Assembly (NCBI RefSeq): GCF_900105315.1 | Contig: NZ_LT629766.1 | Coordinates: 2,666,001-2,730,000 of the forward strand | Source: Brevibacterium siliguriense | Lineage (GTDB): Bacteria; Actinomycetota; Actinomycetes; Actinomycetales; Brevibacteriaceae | Direction of reading: 5' to 3' | Length of the DNA: 64,000 nt | In this document: one piece after another, positions 32,693 to 42,063 of the stretch | Layout: each line of letters begins with the position of its first letter | How positions within the stretch are numbered: the stretch's first letter is position 1 | Translations under genes and position numbers: made by a program | Notes under the pieces: model-generated | What the model saw: only the letters and a program-made list of their open reading frames with translations | What the model was told of the DNA's origin: nothing | Databases searched by the model: none

Positions 32693-33388
32693 ATGACGAA
32701 GATGAGAGCACCGAAGCGTCAGCTGGCCAATGCCGGTCCCATCGAACAGCTGCGCGGCGGACGGCTGTGGCGGCGCCTCCCCCAGCTGTTTCTGGGTCTC
32801 TACCTCTTCGGTGCCTCGATGGCGATGATGGTCAACGCCGGTTTGGGCATGACGCCGTGGGATGTCCTCCACTCGGGCATCCAGAACCATGTGCCACTGA
32901 CTTTCGGCACCATCATCACCATTCTGGCGTTCCTCGTGCTGCTGATCTGGATCCCGCTGCGCCAGCAGCCTGGCATCGGCACGATCCTCAACGCCCTCCT
33001 CGTCGGGCCGTCGCTCGACCTCACGCGCCTGTTCCTGCCCCGACCCGATGAACTCGGGTGGAACATCGCGCTCATGGTCACGGGCGTCGTCCTCAACGGG
33101 GCCGCCTCGGCGATGTACATCGGTTCCCAATTCGGGCCGGGCCCGCGCGATGGGCTGATGACGGGACTCTCCCGAGTCACCGGGCGCTCGATCCGGCTCG
33201 TGCGCACACTCATCGAGGTCACGGTCGTCGCGGTGGGCTGGCTGCTCGGCGGAGTCGTCGGCGTCGGCACGGTCCTCTACGCTCTGGGGATCGGTCCGAT
33301 CACCCAGGCGCTGCTTCCCGCTTTCACCGTCGACCTCCTTCCCCGGTCGAAACCGACCACCACCGCCGAGGATGCGCCCGAGGACTGA
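32693..33388 (+). CDS. YczE/YitT-family membrane protein
   Basis: 231 aa with about five hydrophobic helices. Family features are LPQLFLGLYLFGASMAMMVN, AGLGMTPWDVLHSGI, GTILNALLVGPSLDLTRLFL, and GSQFGPGPRDGLMTGLSRVT. YczE-type proteins are integral membrane proteins of unclear function, often next to MocR regulators; transport or support of amine metabolism has been suggested. The start codon is not settled: a second ATG lies three codons on, and neither has a strong ribosome site. Confidence 0.85.
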   Translation: MTKMRAPKRQLANAGPIEQLRGGRLWRRLPQLFLGLYLFGASMAMMVNAGLGMTPWDVLHSGIQNHVPLTFGTIITILAFLVLLIWIPLRQQPGIGTILNALLVGPSLDLTRLFLPRPDELGWNIALMVTGVVLNGAASAMYIGSQFGPGPRDGLMTGLSRVTGRSIRLVRTLIEVTVVAVGWLLGGVVGVGTVLYALGIGPITQALLPAFTVDLLPRSKPTTTAEDAPED

Positions 33389-33447
33389 GCGACCGTCACC
33401 TCCGCGTGGCTCGCGGAAGAGGGCCAACCCCACGGAGACCGCTGCCC

Positions 33448-34821
33448 TTACTCCATCGAATCGAGGATGTCAGTGAGATCGTCGAACGTGGTCAGCGGAT
33501 TGACGATCGCGAACCTGGCATTCGGCCGCCCCTTATGCGAACTCGGCACGACGAACGCCCGCTGGTCCTCGAGGAGTCGATCCGACCACGCATCGTAGTC
33601 CGATCGCTGCCAGCCGTCGCGTTCGAACACGACGATGGAGAGTTCTGGTTCGCGCACGAGCCGCAGATGCTCCCGGTGCTTGATCTCCGTGGCGATCTCA
33701 CGTGCCAGATCGATCGATTGGCCGATCGCCTCCCGATAGGTTTCCGCGCCGTAGCTGGCCAGCGAATACCACAGCGGCAGACCACGCGGGCGCCGTGTGA
33801 GCTGGATGGCGAAGTCCGAAGGGCTCCAGTCCTGAGCGTCGGTGAGCGTGTCGAGGTATTCGGCCTTCTGCGTGTGCGCGCGCCGTCCCGAAGTCGGGTC
33901 GCGGTAGATGAGCGCACAGGCGTCGAAGGGAGCGAAGAGCCATTTGTGGGGATCGACGATGAGCGAATCGGCTTTCTCCACCCCGACGAACTTGTGACGT
34001 GCCTGAGGTGAGAGCATCGCGGCCAGACCATAGGCGCCGTCGATGTGGAGCCAGAAGTCGAATTCGTCCTTGAGAGCGGCGATGCCGGCGATGTCGTCGA
34101 TGGTGCCGAAGTTCGTGGTCCCCGAGGTGGCCACCACCGCGATCACGGCATCCCCGTGTTCGTCCAGAGCCTCGCGCACTCCGTCGGGGCGTAGGATCCC
34201 GTCCTCGCCGGTGGCCACTGGAGCGATGTCGACGTCCATGACTTCGGCCGCAGAGGCGACCGACGAGTGGGCTTCGGCACTGCACACGATCACCCAGCGT
34301 CCCGGCCGGGTCTCCCCGAGCTTCTCCTTCTGAGCATTGCGGGCGGCGACGAGAGCAGAGAGGTTGCCGATCGTGCCGCCTTGGACGAACACTCCCCCAG
34401 CGCCCGCGGGCAGCTCGAATTCTCCGGCCAGCCACCGCAGGACTTCGTTCTCGGCGTGGACGACTCCGGCGCCTTCGAGCCACGAACCGCCGTAGAGGGC
34501 ACTGGCGGACACCACGAGGTCGAAGGCCACCGCTGCCTTCGTCGGAGCGCTGGGAATGAAAGACAGGTACTTCGGATGATCGGTGGAGATGCAGGCGGGG
34601 GCGAAGATGTGTTCGAAGATCGCCAGCGCCCGAGCAGACCCCAGCCCCTCCTCGGTGACGGTGGGTCCGGCCAATCGACGCAGCTCGGCTTCGGACGTCG
34701 GATGGTCGAGCGGAGTGTCCTCGGCCAAGGTCCGACGCCGCGAGTACTCGAGGACGAGGTTCACGAGGTTGCGGGTCTCGTCGGAGACGACGTGCATGCG
34801 GGAATGAAGACTGTCGGTCAT
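33448..34821 (-). CDS. PLP-dependent decarboxylase (aromatic-L-amino-acid / glutamate-type, group II)
   Basis: 457 aa from an ATG preceded by GAGGAGCATTC. It is a fold-type I group II decarboxylase: FIPSAPTKAAVAFDLVVSAS, FVQGGTIGNLSALVAARNAQ, VVATSGTTNFGTIDDIAGIA, LHIDGAYGLAAM (Asp to the PLP ring) and the Schiff-base Lys in IVDPHKWLFAPFDACALIYR. The family covers DOPA, tryptophan, glutamate, aspartate and diaminobutyrate decarboxylases; the exact substrate cannot be read here. It is divergent from the carnitine-operon regulator gene, with an AT-rich ~190-bp gap between them. Confidence 0.88.
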   Translation of the reverse strand: MTDSLHSRMHVVSDETRNLVNLVLEYSRRRTLAEDTPLDHPTSEAELRRLAGPTVTEEGLGSARALAIFEHIFAPACISTDHPKYLSFIPSAPTKAAVAFDLVVSASALYGGSWLEGAGVVHAENEVLRWLAGEFELPAGAGGVFVQGGTIGNLSALVAARNAQKEKLGETRPGRWVIVCSAEAHSSVASAAEVMDVDIAPVATGEDGILRPDGVREALDEHGDAVIAVVATSGTTNFGTIDDIAGIAALKDEFDFWLHIDGAYGLAAMLSPQARHKFVGVEKADSLIVDPHKWLFAPFDACALIYRDPTSGRRAHTQKAEYLDTLTDAQDWSPSDFAIQLTRRPRGLPLWYSLASYGAETYREAIGQSIDLAREIATEIKHREHLRLVREPELSIVVFERDGWQRSDYDAWSDRLLEDQRAFVVPSSHKGRPNARFAIVNPLTTFDDLTDILDSME

Positions 34822-35014
34822 GAATGCTCCTCGGCGCGGTCGATGGTGATGGGGATCGCCCACCGATAACGAGAGTAACCTCATAGGGCCGATTTGTGGT
34901 GGGTCGGACGTCTCGGATCGGCGCGAACTGCTTTCCAAAACGATAGGTCGCAAGTTTTGACTTCTATTCATATTTACTTGCGAACGGTCTCGGTGCTGGG
35001 GTAGTTTCATCCTC

Positions 35015-35968
35015 ATGAGTGGTGCACAACCGACCGATGCCGCGGATCACGGCCATGTCACGGACGTCCGGAGTCCGGAAGCCACCGGGCTCCGCGCCCG
35101 GGATGCCATCGGGCGGTCGGGACTCAAGCAGCGCAAGATCGCCGAGGCGATCGGCATCGACGAGACGAAACTGTCCAAGGCGCTGTCCGGTCGTCGCAGG
35201 TTCACCGCCGATGAGCTCCTCGGCGTGGCCACCGCCACCGGCGTGACCGTCCGGTGGCTGCTGGGCGACGAGTCACAGGTCTCCGCTCCTCCCCCGAACA
35301 CGGCGACCGCTGCAAATGACGACGAGGAAGCGACTCCCAAGCGCAGCATCGCCGAGGCGGCCTGGACGCTGTTCGGCCGGTACGGCTTCGACGCCGTGCG
35401 CATCGCCGATATCGCGGAGGCTTCCGGCGTCTCTGCGCCGAGCATCCTCTACTACTTCGCGAACAAATCCGAGCTCTTCGACGCCGCCCTTGACTACTCG
35501 GTCAAGCTCGCCTTCGACCGTCAGATCGCGTGGCTCGATGACATCACGGACCCCGCACAGAGGCTCGAACGTCTGCTGAAGCTGCAGTCCCCGCTGGGGC
35601 GCACGGAACGTGGCGAATGGTCGATCTGGCTGCAGACGTGGGCCCGCATGGCTCTCGATGGCTCGACATTGACGAACTATCCACCCAGCTACGAACGTTG
35701 GTCGCGCACCGTCCAGACGACGATCGAAGACGGTCAGCGCACCGGCTGCTTCCAACCCGGTGATCCGCGTGCCATGGCCGATGAGCTCACTTCGCTGCTC
35801 GACGGCCTCGGCATCAAGGTGCTCACCGGAGTGATGGACACCGAGACCCTCTCACTGCGGCTGCGCTCCTACCTCGACCGTGCCGTCATGCACCCGGCAG
35901 CGGCGGCGACGACCACAACAGAACGCACAACCGATACATCCACCGATCGACTGAAGGAGTCATCATGA
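35015..35968 (+). CDS. XRE-TetR fusion regulator of the carnitine operon
   Basis: 317 aa with two DNA-binding heads. Residues ~25-90 form an XRE/Cro-like helix-turn-helix (GLKQRKIAEAIGIDETKLSK, ALSGRRRFTADELLGVA). After a linker, residues ~108-165 are a TetR head (AWTLFGRYGFDAVRIADIAE, ASGVSAPSILYYFANKSELF), followed by a TetR-type all-helical ligand domain and a Thr-rich tail. The stop overlaps the BKACE gene start (ATGA). It probably senses carnitine or a derived intermediate and controls this operon. Double-headed regulators of this kind are uncommon. Confidence 0.88.
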   Translation: MSGAQPTDAADHGHVTDVRSPEATGLRARDAIGRSGLKQRKIAEAIGIDETKLSKALSGRRRFTADELLGVATATGVTVRWLLGDESQVSAPPPNTATAANDDEEATPKRSIAEAAWTLFGRYGFDAVRIADIAEASGVSAPSILYYFANKSELFDAALDYSVKLAFDRQIAWLDDITDPAQRLERLLKLQSPLGRTERGEWSIWLQTWARMALDGSTLTNYPPSYERWSRTVQTTIEDGQRTGCFQPGDPRAMADELTSLLDGLGIKVLTGVMDTETLSLRLRSYLDRAVMHPAAAATTTTERTTDTSTDRLKESS

Positions 35969-36876
35969 ATCGCAAGGTCATCCTCACCTGTGCCGTCACA
36001 GGAGCCGGAGACACCACCGGCAAGAGCGAACACGTTCCCGTCAGCCCCGAAGAGATCGCGAACGATGCCATCGCGGCCGCCCGGGCCGGGGCGTCGGTCG
36101 TCCACATCCACGTCCGCGACCTCGAGACGAAGCAGGGTTCACGAGAGGTCGCCTACTACCGCGAAGTCGTCCGCCGCATCCGTGCCTCCGACGTCGATCC
36201 GGTCATCAACCTCACTGCCGGAATGGGCGGTGACCTCGTCGTCGACCCGCAGGATCCGCTGACCACGATGCCGGGCACGGACCTCATCAACGCCCTCGAC
36301 CGACTCCCCCACGTCGAGGAGCTGCTGCCCGAGATCTGCACGATCGACTGCGGCAGCCTCAACTTCGGCGAAGGGTCGAACCTCTACGTCTCGACCCCGG
36401 ACATGCTCCGCGAGGGGTCGAAGCGCATCCAGACCCTGGGCGTGCGTCCCGAGATGGAGATCTTCGACACCGGAAACCTGTGGTTCGCCAACGTCCTCGT
36501 CGAAGAGGGGCTCATCGACGCCCCGCCGCTGTACCAGCTGTGCATGGGCATCCCCTACGGTGCTCCCGCCGATCCGGGTCTGCTGGCAGCGATGGTGAAC
36601 ATGCTGCCCAAGGGCGCACAGTTCACATCCTTCGCCATCGGTGCCAACCAGCTCCCATGGGTGGCCCACTCCGTGCTCGCGGGCGGTCACGCCCGCGTCG
36701 GACTCGAGGACAACCTCTACATGTCCAAGGGCGTCAAGGCCACGAACGCGGACCTCACCGCTCGCGCCGTCGAGATCATCACCAACCTCGGCTCGTCCGT
36801 GGCCACTCCCGAAGAGGCCCGCGAGATCCTCGATCTGCGCGTGCAGACACCGACCATCGCAGGAGGCGATCTGTGA
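35965..36876 (+). CDS. BKACE (DUF849) 3-keto acid cleavage enzyme, probable dehydrocarnitine cleavage enzyme
   Basis: 303 aa. BKACE hallmarks are VILTCAVTGAGDTTGKSEHV at the start, ASVVHIHVRDLETKQGSREV with the zinc-binding His pair, INLTAGMGGDLVVDPQDPLT, LCMGIPYGAPADPGLLAAM and GGHARVGLEDNLYMSKG. The enzyme transfers a keto acid moiety to acetyl-CoA, releasing acetoacetate. With the dehydrogenase-thioesterase fusion encoded next (GTGA overlap), 3-dehydrocarnitine plus acetyl-CoA would give betainyl-CoA and acetoacetate, the step called CdhC in Pseudomonas carnitine catabolism. Confidence 0.92.
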   Translation: MNRKVILTCAVTGAGDTTGKSEHVPVSPEEIANDAIAAARAGASVVHIHVRDLETKQGSREVAYYREVVRRIRASDVDPVINLTAGMGGDLVVDPQDPLTTMPGTDLINALDRLPHVEELLPEICTIDCGSLNFGEGSNLYVSTPDMLREGSKRIQTLGVRPEMEIFDTGNLWFANVLVEEGLIDAPPLYQLCMGIPYGAPADPGLLAAMVNMLPKGAQFTSFAIGANQLPWVAHSVLAGGHARVGLEDNLYMSKGVKATNADLTARAVEIITNLGSSVATPEEAREILDLRVQTPTIAGGDL

Positions 36877-38387
36877 ACGACTCCACCTCTGCATTCCCCG
36901 CTTTCGATGCGATCGACACGATCACATGCGTCGGCGCCGGAACGATCGGCGGCGGTTGGGCCGCGTACTTCCTCGCTCAGGGGTACCGGGTGAAGATCTG
37001 GGATCCGGCTCCGGACGCCGGTGAGAAGTTCGCTCGTCTCCTCGATGCGGCATGGCCGGCCCTGGCAGAACTCGACATGGTCGTCGGAGCCGACCGGACC
37101 GCGTGGTCGATCCACACCGACCTCGACGAGGCGGTCGCCGGCACTGGGTTCGTCCAGGAGTCTGCTCCCGAAGATCTCGCGCTCAAGCGCGGCCTCCTTG
37201 CTCAGATCGACGAAGCCTGCCCGCCGAATATCGTCATCAGCTCGTCGACTTCGGGTTACAGCATGACCGAAATGGCCACCGAGGCGACTCACCCCGAACG
37301 ACTCGTCGTCGGCCACCCGTTCAATCCGCCCTACCTCATCCCCTTGGTCGAGGTCGTCGGCGGTCAGTCCACCTCGGCTGCCGCTGTTGACTGGGCCGCA
37401 GACTTCTTCACCCGAATCGGCAAGTCCGTCATCCGCATGGACCGTGAGGTCCCCGGATTCATCGCCAACCGGCTGCAGGAGGCGCAGTGGCGGGAGGCTC
37501 TGTACATGGTCGAGCAGGGTGAGGCCACGGTCGAGCAGATCGACCGCTCGATCACCGACGGCCCCGGTCTGCGGTGGCCGTTCCAGGGACCGATGCTCAC
37601 CTTCCACCTTGCCGGCGGTGAGGGCGGAATGGCGCATATGCTCGACCATTTCGGTCCCTCGCTGAAGTCGCCGTGGACGCGCCTGACCGCCCCGGAGCTC
37701 AGCCAGCAGCTGCGAGATGACGTCGTAGCCGGCTGCGATATCGAGGCCGATGGACGCTCCATTGCCGACCTCGTGGCCCACCGTGATGCCGGAATCATCG
37801 CTCTGCGTCGCCTCACCGACCAGTTGGCCACCACTCCGGAGGCCCCTGGTGATGTTCCGTCTGCGGACGGTGCTGCGGGGCACCAGCCCTCCCCCACTGC
37901 CACGCCTGCCCATTCGTCCGACGCGCAGATGTCGGCGACCGCCTCGACGTCAGCACTGAGCACGTTCAGCACCGAGGTCGTGCCCGAGTGGATCGATTAC
38001 AACGGGCACATGTCCGAAGCCTTCTACGTCCTCGTCTTCGGCTTCGCGACCGACCAGGTGATGGATCAGCTCGGCCTCGATGCCGCCTACAGGGAATCGG
38101 AGAAGGCATCCCTTTACACTGTCGAATCCCATGTCCGCTACCTCGACGAGGCGGCACTCGGCGACCGACTCACCGTCGTCCCGCATCTCGTCAGCACCGG
38201 AGAGAAGAAGCTGCACCTGGCCTATGAGATGTACGTCGGGGATCGGCTCGTGTCCACCGAGGAGATCATGGCCCTCCATGTCGATCAGACCTCGGACCGA
38301 GTCGTGCCCTTCCCGGATGTCGTAGCGGAGAGGCTCGCACAGATCGACACGCAACACCCGGAATGGGTCGGTCGCTCGATCGGCTGA
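36873..38387 (+). CDS. L-carnitine dehydrogenase fused to betainyl-CoA thioesterase
   Basis: 504 aa from a GTG overlapping the BKACE stop, with AGGAGG upstream. Residues ~1-315 are a 3-hydroxyacyl-CoA dehydrogenase-type fold: NAD motif CVGAGTIGGGWAAYF, SSSTSGYSMTEMA, HPFNPPYLIPLVEVVGGQS and GPGLRWPFQGPMLTFHLAGG, as in L-carnitine dehydrogenases. A Pro/Ser/Thr-rich linker (~325-365) leads to a hotdog thioesterase (VVPEWIDYNGHMSEAFYVLV; YTVESHVRYLDEAALGDRLT). It would oxidise carnitine to 3-dehydrocarnitine and, after BKACE, hydrolyse betainyl-CoA to glycine betaine, placing the first and last steps on one chain. Confidence 0.9.
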   Translation: MNDSTSAFPAFDAIDTITCVGAGTIGGGWAAYFLAQGYRVKIWDPAPDAGEKFARLLDAAWPALAELDMVVGADRTAWSIHTDLDEAVAGTGFVQESAPEDLALKRGLLAQIDEACPPNIVISSSTSGYSMTEMATEATHPERLVVGHPFNPPYLIPLVEVVGGQSTSAAAVDWAADFFTRIGKSVIRMDREVPGFIANRLQEAQWREALYMVEQGEATVEQIDRSITDGPGLRWPFQGPMLTFHLAGGEGGMAHMLDHFGPSLKSPWTRLTAPELSQQLRDDVVAGCDIEADGRSIADLVAHRDAGIIALRRLTDQLATTPEAPGDVPSADGAAGHQPSPTATPAHSSDAQMSATASTSALSTFSTEVVPEWIDYNGHMSEAFYVLVFGFATDQVMDQLGLDAAYRESEKASLYTVESHVRYLDEAALGDRLTVVPHLVSTGEKKLHLAYEMYVGDRLVSTEEIMALHVDQTSDRVVPFPDVVAERLAQIDTQHPEWVGRSIG

Positions 38388-38429
38388 ACCTTCACCCTCG
38401 GTTGCGCAGGCAGCTGATCAATCGGAGCC

Positions 38430-38470
38430 CCAAGCGGACCGGCAGTGATGAGATCTGCCGGTCCGCTTGG
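38430..38470 (+). terminator. Terminator of the carnitine operon
   Basis: CCAAGCGGACCGGCAG pairs perfectly with CTGCCGGTCCGCTTGG around a nine-base loop, about 40 bases past the stop of the fusion gene. Confidence 0.88.
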
Positions 38471-38597
38471 CTCACGCAGTGTATGAACTCGTCAGGAATC
38501 GAGAAGTCATGCCGGGCTCAGGGGGCTATTCTGAATGACATCGCTTCAGTCCAAGCCGGATGTCTCGCCTCGAGCATCCGATCTACGAGGAGTCACC

Positions 38598-39140
38598 ATG
38601 ACCACCACGACTGCAGACGTCACGTTCACTGCGAACACCGAGGTGCTGGGCGACCGCCCGATCCTGCGCCTGCCTCAGGAAGCCAGCGATCAGCTGCCCT
38701 CCCGCGGACAGGTCGCCGTCGACGGCACCCTCGATGGCACCGATTTCAGCACTGTCATCGAACCCGACGGTCTTCGCGGCCATTGGATCAGCCTTGATGA
38801 TGACCAGTGGGCGAAGCTCGGGAAGAATGAAGGAGCGGAGGTCGAGGTCGGCCTGACTCCAACGAAGACCTGGCCCGAGGTGACGGTTCCCTCGGACCTC
38901 TGCACAGCACTCGATGCTGCCGGCGACCTCGATGACGTGTGGTCCGGCCTGACGCCGATGGCCCGCTGGGAATGGGTGCGCTGGATCAAGGCGACGAAGA
39001 ACGCCGATACGCGCGCTCGCCGTGTCGAGGTCGCGATCTCGAAGCTCGAATCAGGCAAACGTCGTCCTTGCTGCTTCGACCTGTCCTCATGCACGGACCC
39101 GGAACTGTCGAAGAGCGGAAAGCTCCTCGGACTGTCGTGA
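38598..39140 (+). CDS. DUF1905 / YdeI-like protein
   Basis: 180 aa from an ATG with GAGGAG five bases upstream; longer readings lack a site. Residues ~1-95 fit DUF1905 (TFTANTEVLGDRPILRLPQE, SRGQVAVDGTLDGTDFSTVI, EGAEVEVGLTPTKTWPEVTV). The C-terminal part is a YdeI/OmpD-associated-type helical end (LTPMARWEWVRWIKATKNAD, RARRVEVAISKLESGKRRPC). Proteins of this kind have been linked to stress tolerance and peptide resistance in other bacteria, but their activity is unknown. Confidence 0.85.
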   Translation: MTTTTADVTFTANTEVLGDRPILRLPQEASDQLPSRGQVAVDGTLDGTDFSTVIEPDGLRGHWISLDDDQWAKLGKNEGAEVEVGLTPTKTWPEVTVPSDLCTALDAAGDLDDVWSGLTPMARWEWVRWIKATKNADTRARRVEVAISKLESGKRRPCCFDLSSCTDPELSKSGKLLGLS

Positions 39141-39156
39141 CCTGGCACGCGCCCGA

Positions 39157-39972
39157 TCACGACGCCCAAGCACGCCCGCTCACACACCGGAGCAGACGTC
39201 TGATCGCGGCGCCTGAGTTCTTCAATCCGGTTGTGGAGCCCGCAGCGAACAGCAGCCAGAAGCCGCCGACCAGGGCAACGAATCCGGCTCCCATCACTCC
39301 GGCAGCCACCGCTGTCGTCGTGAAGTTCGGGCTGATGAGGATGATGATTCCCGAACAGGCTTGAACGAGTGCCGAAACGGCTGTCCAGAGGCGTCTGCTG
39401 CCTCGTCTGTCCGTGACCATGCCGACGAGGACCGAGGCGGCCACCACGAAGACGATGTAGATGACGATGAGGATGAGCAGACTGTTCTCGGCATCGGCGG
39501 CGGGGAACTCTAGCACGGCCTCGTGCGGCAGCGGCGGATCGGAAAGCAGGATCGCGGTGAGAGTGCTGACGATGCCACGGACACTCCCACCGAAGTGACC
39601 AGCCAGGTGGCACCGACCAACAGCGGCCCCTCTGCCCTGCCGGTGAGCACGAGGCCGAGCGCGGCAAGCACCGATCCCCCGATTGCCTAGGTACGACGCC
39701 TGCCGAAGCGGGACCGCGGGCGGTCGGAGAACCGTCCGGCCATAGGCACGGCGATGATCCCGGCCAGACCTCCAGCACAGAACACGAGTCTGGACCAGAC
39801 GACTCCGTCGATCCAGTGCCCGCACTGAGTGTCGAGCTGCAGCGGCAGCAGGAGTTGGATCGGTGCCAGCTGAACCGTCCAGATCGCCAGCCAGGCGAGA
39901 GTGAACCACACCATCCGCCCGACCGAGACTGGTGCTCGAACGGCAGGGCCGCCTCGGTGAGGTGAAGGGCTG
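39157..39972 (-). pseudogene. Decayed MFS transporter gene, fused to a glucosidase remnant
   Basis: MFS sequence is spread over at least three frames. Near 39700-39960 it reads MVWFTLAWLAIWTVQLAPIQ and AGRFSDRPRSRFGRRR, ending at TAG. Another frame gives GGSVLAALGLVLTGRAEGPL. From ~39540 down to 39220 a third gives SLLILIVIYIVFVVAASVLV and VSALVQACSGIIILISPNFT. Beginning and middle of the transporter are therefore present but broken. At ~39972 the first frame runs straight into GH1 glucosidase sequence, so a deletion removed the glucosidase end and the transporter start. Both probably belonged to one beta-glucoside utilisation operon. Confidence 0.75.
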
Positions 39973-40424
39973 ACGGTGTACCCGTCGATGCGCACACCTG
40001 CGGCCTTCGCTTCGATCACCGCGCCGAGGTGGTCGCGCAGATAGTCGATCCGCTCGGAATCTCGGATCTCCGTTTCCGTGGTATCCGGTTCCGGGAACGA
40101 AGCTCCGTTTTCGGTGAAGATGATCGGCGGCAACGCCGACCCATAGCGCTGCGCGATGTCCATGAGGAAGTCTCGCATCGTATCCGGGCGAATCGGCCAC
40201 AGCGAGCCGAACCCGGTCAAGGGCGCTCCGGGAGTGGGCACCATCTCGAACGGTGCGGGCCCCTCAGAGGCTCGGACAGTGGTGGGGTTGTAGTAGTTGA
40301 AGCCGTAGACCGCGTTCGGAGCGGAGATGAGGTCCATATCGCCGTCTGCAATCGGCATTCCGACCTCCAAGCCACTGAGATCGGGATAAGTTCCCAGCAG
40401 GAGCGGGTCGGCGAAGAGCCAGGC
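39973..40424 (-). pseudogene. GH1 beta-glucosidase remnant (C-terminal half without its end)
   Basis: The frame reads FADPLLLGTYPDLSGLEV, DLISAPNAVYGFNYYNPTTV, PPIIFTENGASFPEPD and IDYLRDHLGAVIEAKAAGVR, then IDGYTV: clear family 1 glycoside hydrolase sequence including the catalytic-nucleophile TENGA motif. The usual WSLLDNFEW end is missing because the frame passes into MFS sequence. The upstream half is missing because IS110-like sequence begins at ~40425. Neither the acid/base NEP motif nor a start codon remains. Confidence 0.8.
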
Positions 40425-41542
40425 ACATCACCGCCGCGTTATGCCGTTTACCCTCGGCCCGTTTCCGGTCGTAGTAGGCCTTCGACAACGGATCATGACA
40501 CGACGCCACCCACGCCGAGTGGAACAACGCGTTCTTCAACCGTTTGTTGCCCGCCCGGGACGGGAACACTCCTGCGAATCGATGTCCCCGACCGCCTGGT
40601 CACCGGGGCGATTCCGGCATACGCAGCCAGATGCCCGGCGGTCTTAAACGCGGAGAAATCACCGGCTGCCAGGAGGATCTGGGACGCGGTCTTAACGCCG
40701 ACTCCCGGCATGGATGTTAAGACCTGAAGAAGAGGGAGCGAATCAGCCAACTCCTCCGCTTCAGCCTCGATCTCGGCCCGTTCAGCCTTCAACGCCTTGA
40801 TACGGGCAGCATGCCGCGGCACCACCGACTCCGACGCCTCCGTGCCGGGCACGGTCACCGTCTGCTCGGCCAACGCATCGAAGATCGCATCAATCAAGAC
40901 CGAGGGGTCCTTGCGGGTGTGGTTCTTCGCCCACCACTTCACCCCCGACTTCCCCGCCCCACGCAGCCCGGCCGGACCCCGGTACCGGATCAGCAGATCT
41001 AACACGATGCTCCTGGTCAGCACGGTGCCTTTGAAGACACGTTCCAACGCTGGGTGGATCTGGAGCAGTAGGGACCGCAGCCGGTTGATCGCTCTGGTGA
41101 TGTCATGGGCCAGGTCCTCGTCGGTGCCAGCCAACACCTTGAGATTGGCCAGCACATCCGACTCCCGATCCACCGAGCGTAGCGTGTGCGGCATCGTACG
41201 CGCAGTGTCGGCGATGATGAACGCATCCCGGGCATCGGTCTTCGCCTGCCCCGGATACAGATCGGCTGCTTTGCGCATCGCCAACCCGGGCAGGTAGGCG
41301 ATATCGGCTCCACCATCCCGGGCGACCGCGACGGGTAGCGCACCGATCGTGTTCGGTTGATCGACGATGACGAGCACATGACCGTGCTCGTCCTGCAGGG
41401 TCGTGATCACGTCCGGGAGTGCTGCTTCATCCTGCGGGAGTTCGTGGTCGAAGACCCGCTCACCTGCCGGCCCCAGTCCGCAATCGTGATGAGATGTTTT
41501 GCCGACGTCGAGGCCGAGCCAGACGTCGTATTGGGTGTTCAT
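40425..41542 (-). mobile_element. IS110-family element with frameshifted, truncated transposase
   Basis: The transposase opens DVWLGLDVGKTSHHDCGLGP (DEDD-type N-terminal domain), with VLVIVDQPNTIGALPVAVA and GQAKTDARDAFIIADTARTM. The C-terminal transposase_20 part has LTSMPGVGVKTASQILLAAG and HLAAYAGIAPVTRRSGTSIR. At ~40573 one extra base moves the frame: the homology resumes as FPSRAGNKRLKNALFHSAWV, SKAYYDRKRAEGKRHN and stops at VMCLA, about 20 residues short, where glucosidase sequence begins. The element is dead. As expected for IS110, no terminal inverted repeat or target duplication was seen. The left end is probably near 41760. Confidence 0.88.
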
Positions 41543-41763
41543 GACAGTCCTCCTCGACCATCCAAACCAGTGGCCGCAGGTTTGTCATGACACCCGATGC
41601 TGGCACCCACGTTACGACGAGACTTCAGACGAAGCTGGGCCGAGCCCCTATTAGCAGTCAACGCGCGTCCTGGATTCCTGGCGCCCCCCGGATCATTCAT
41701 GACAGGGCAAATCAGCCATACCAGGACCAGCGACCAGACCCCGTCCGGGGCCTACGAATAAAT

Positions 41764-42063
41764 ATAGGGGCACCCCACGACCATACCGACGACGACTGGG
41801 ACACATGCATTCTCGATGAACTCGCCGCCCTCAGTCGACTCCTCGGTCCGCAGATCGAGCGCCTCACTGCAGTTCTCTCAAGGTTCGACGGCTATTCGCC
41901 CCGATTGGATTCCGCACTGAGCAGGGCCACGTCCGGTGAGTCTGATCTGATTGACAAGACCGACCAGGATTCTTGTCACCGAGTCTGGTTCGAACTGCAC
42001 GCAGATCTGGTCGCAACCCTCGGTATCGACCGTGGAAGTGAGTACGCCTCAGATGCCGACTAG
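41764..42063 (+). pseudogene. C-terminal remnant of an unrecognised gene beside the IS110 element
   Basis: Coding-like frame without its own start: DELAALSRLLGPQIERLTAV, SRFDGYSPRLDSALSRATSG and SCHRVWFELHADLVATLGID, ending at 42063. The upstream continuation of the frame reads through IS-flank DNA and is not protein-like. The chain is acidic and helical, the parent family is not recognised, and it was probably cut by the IS insertion. Its 3' end overlaps the convergent DoxX gene by 15 bases. Confidence 0.45.

Noticed and set aside
41587..41763. Extension of the remnant at 41764 to an upstream start
   Set aside because: The upstream codons read through IS-flanking DNA with no protein-like composition or ribosome site.
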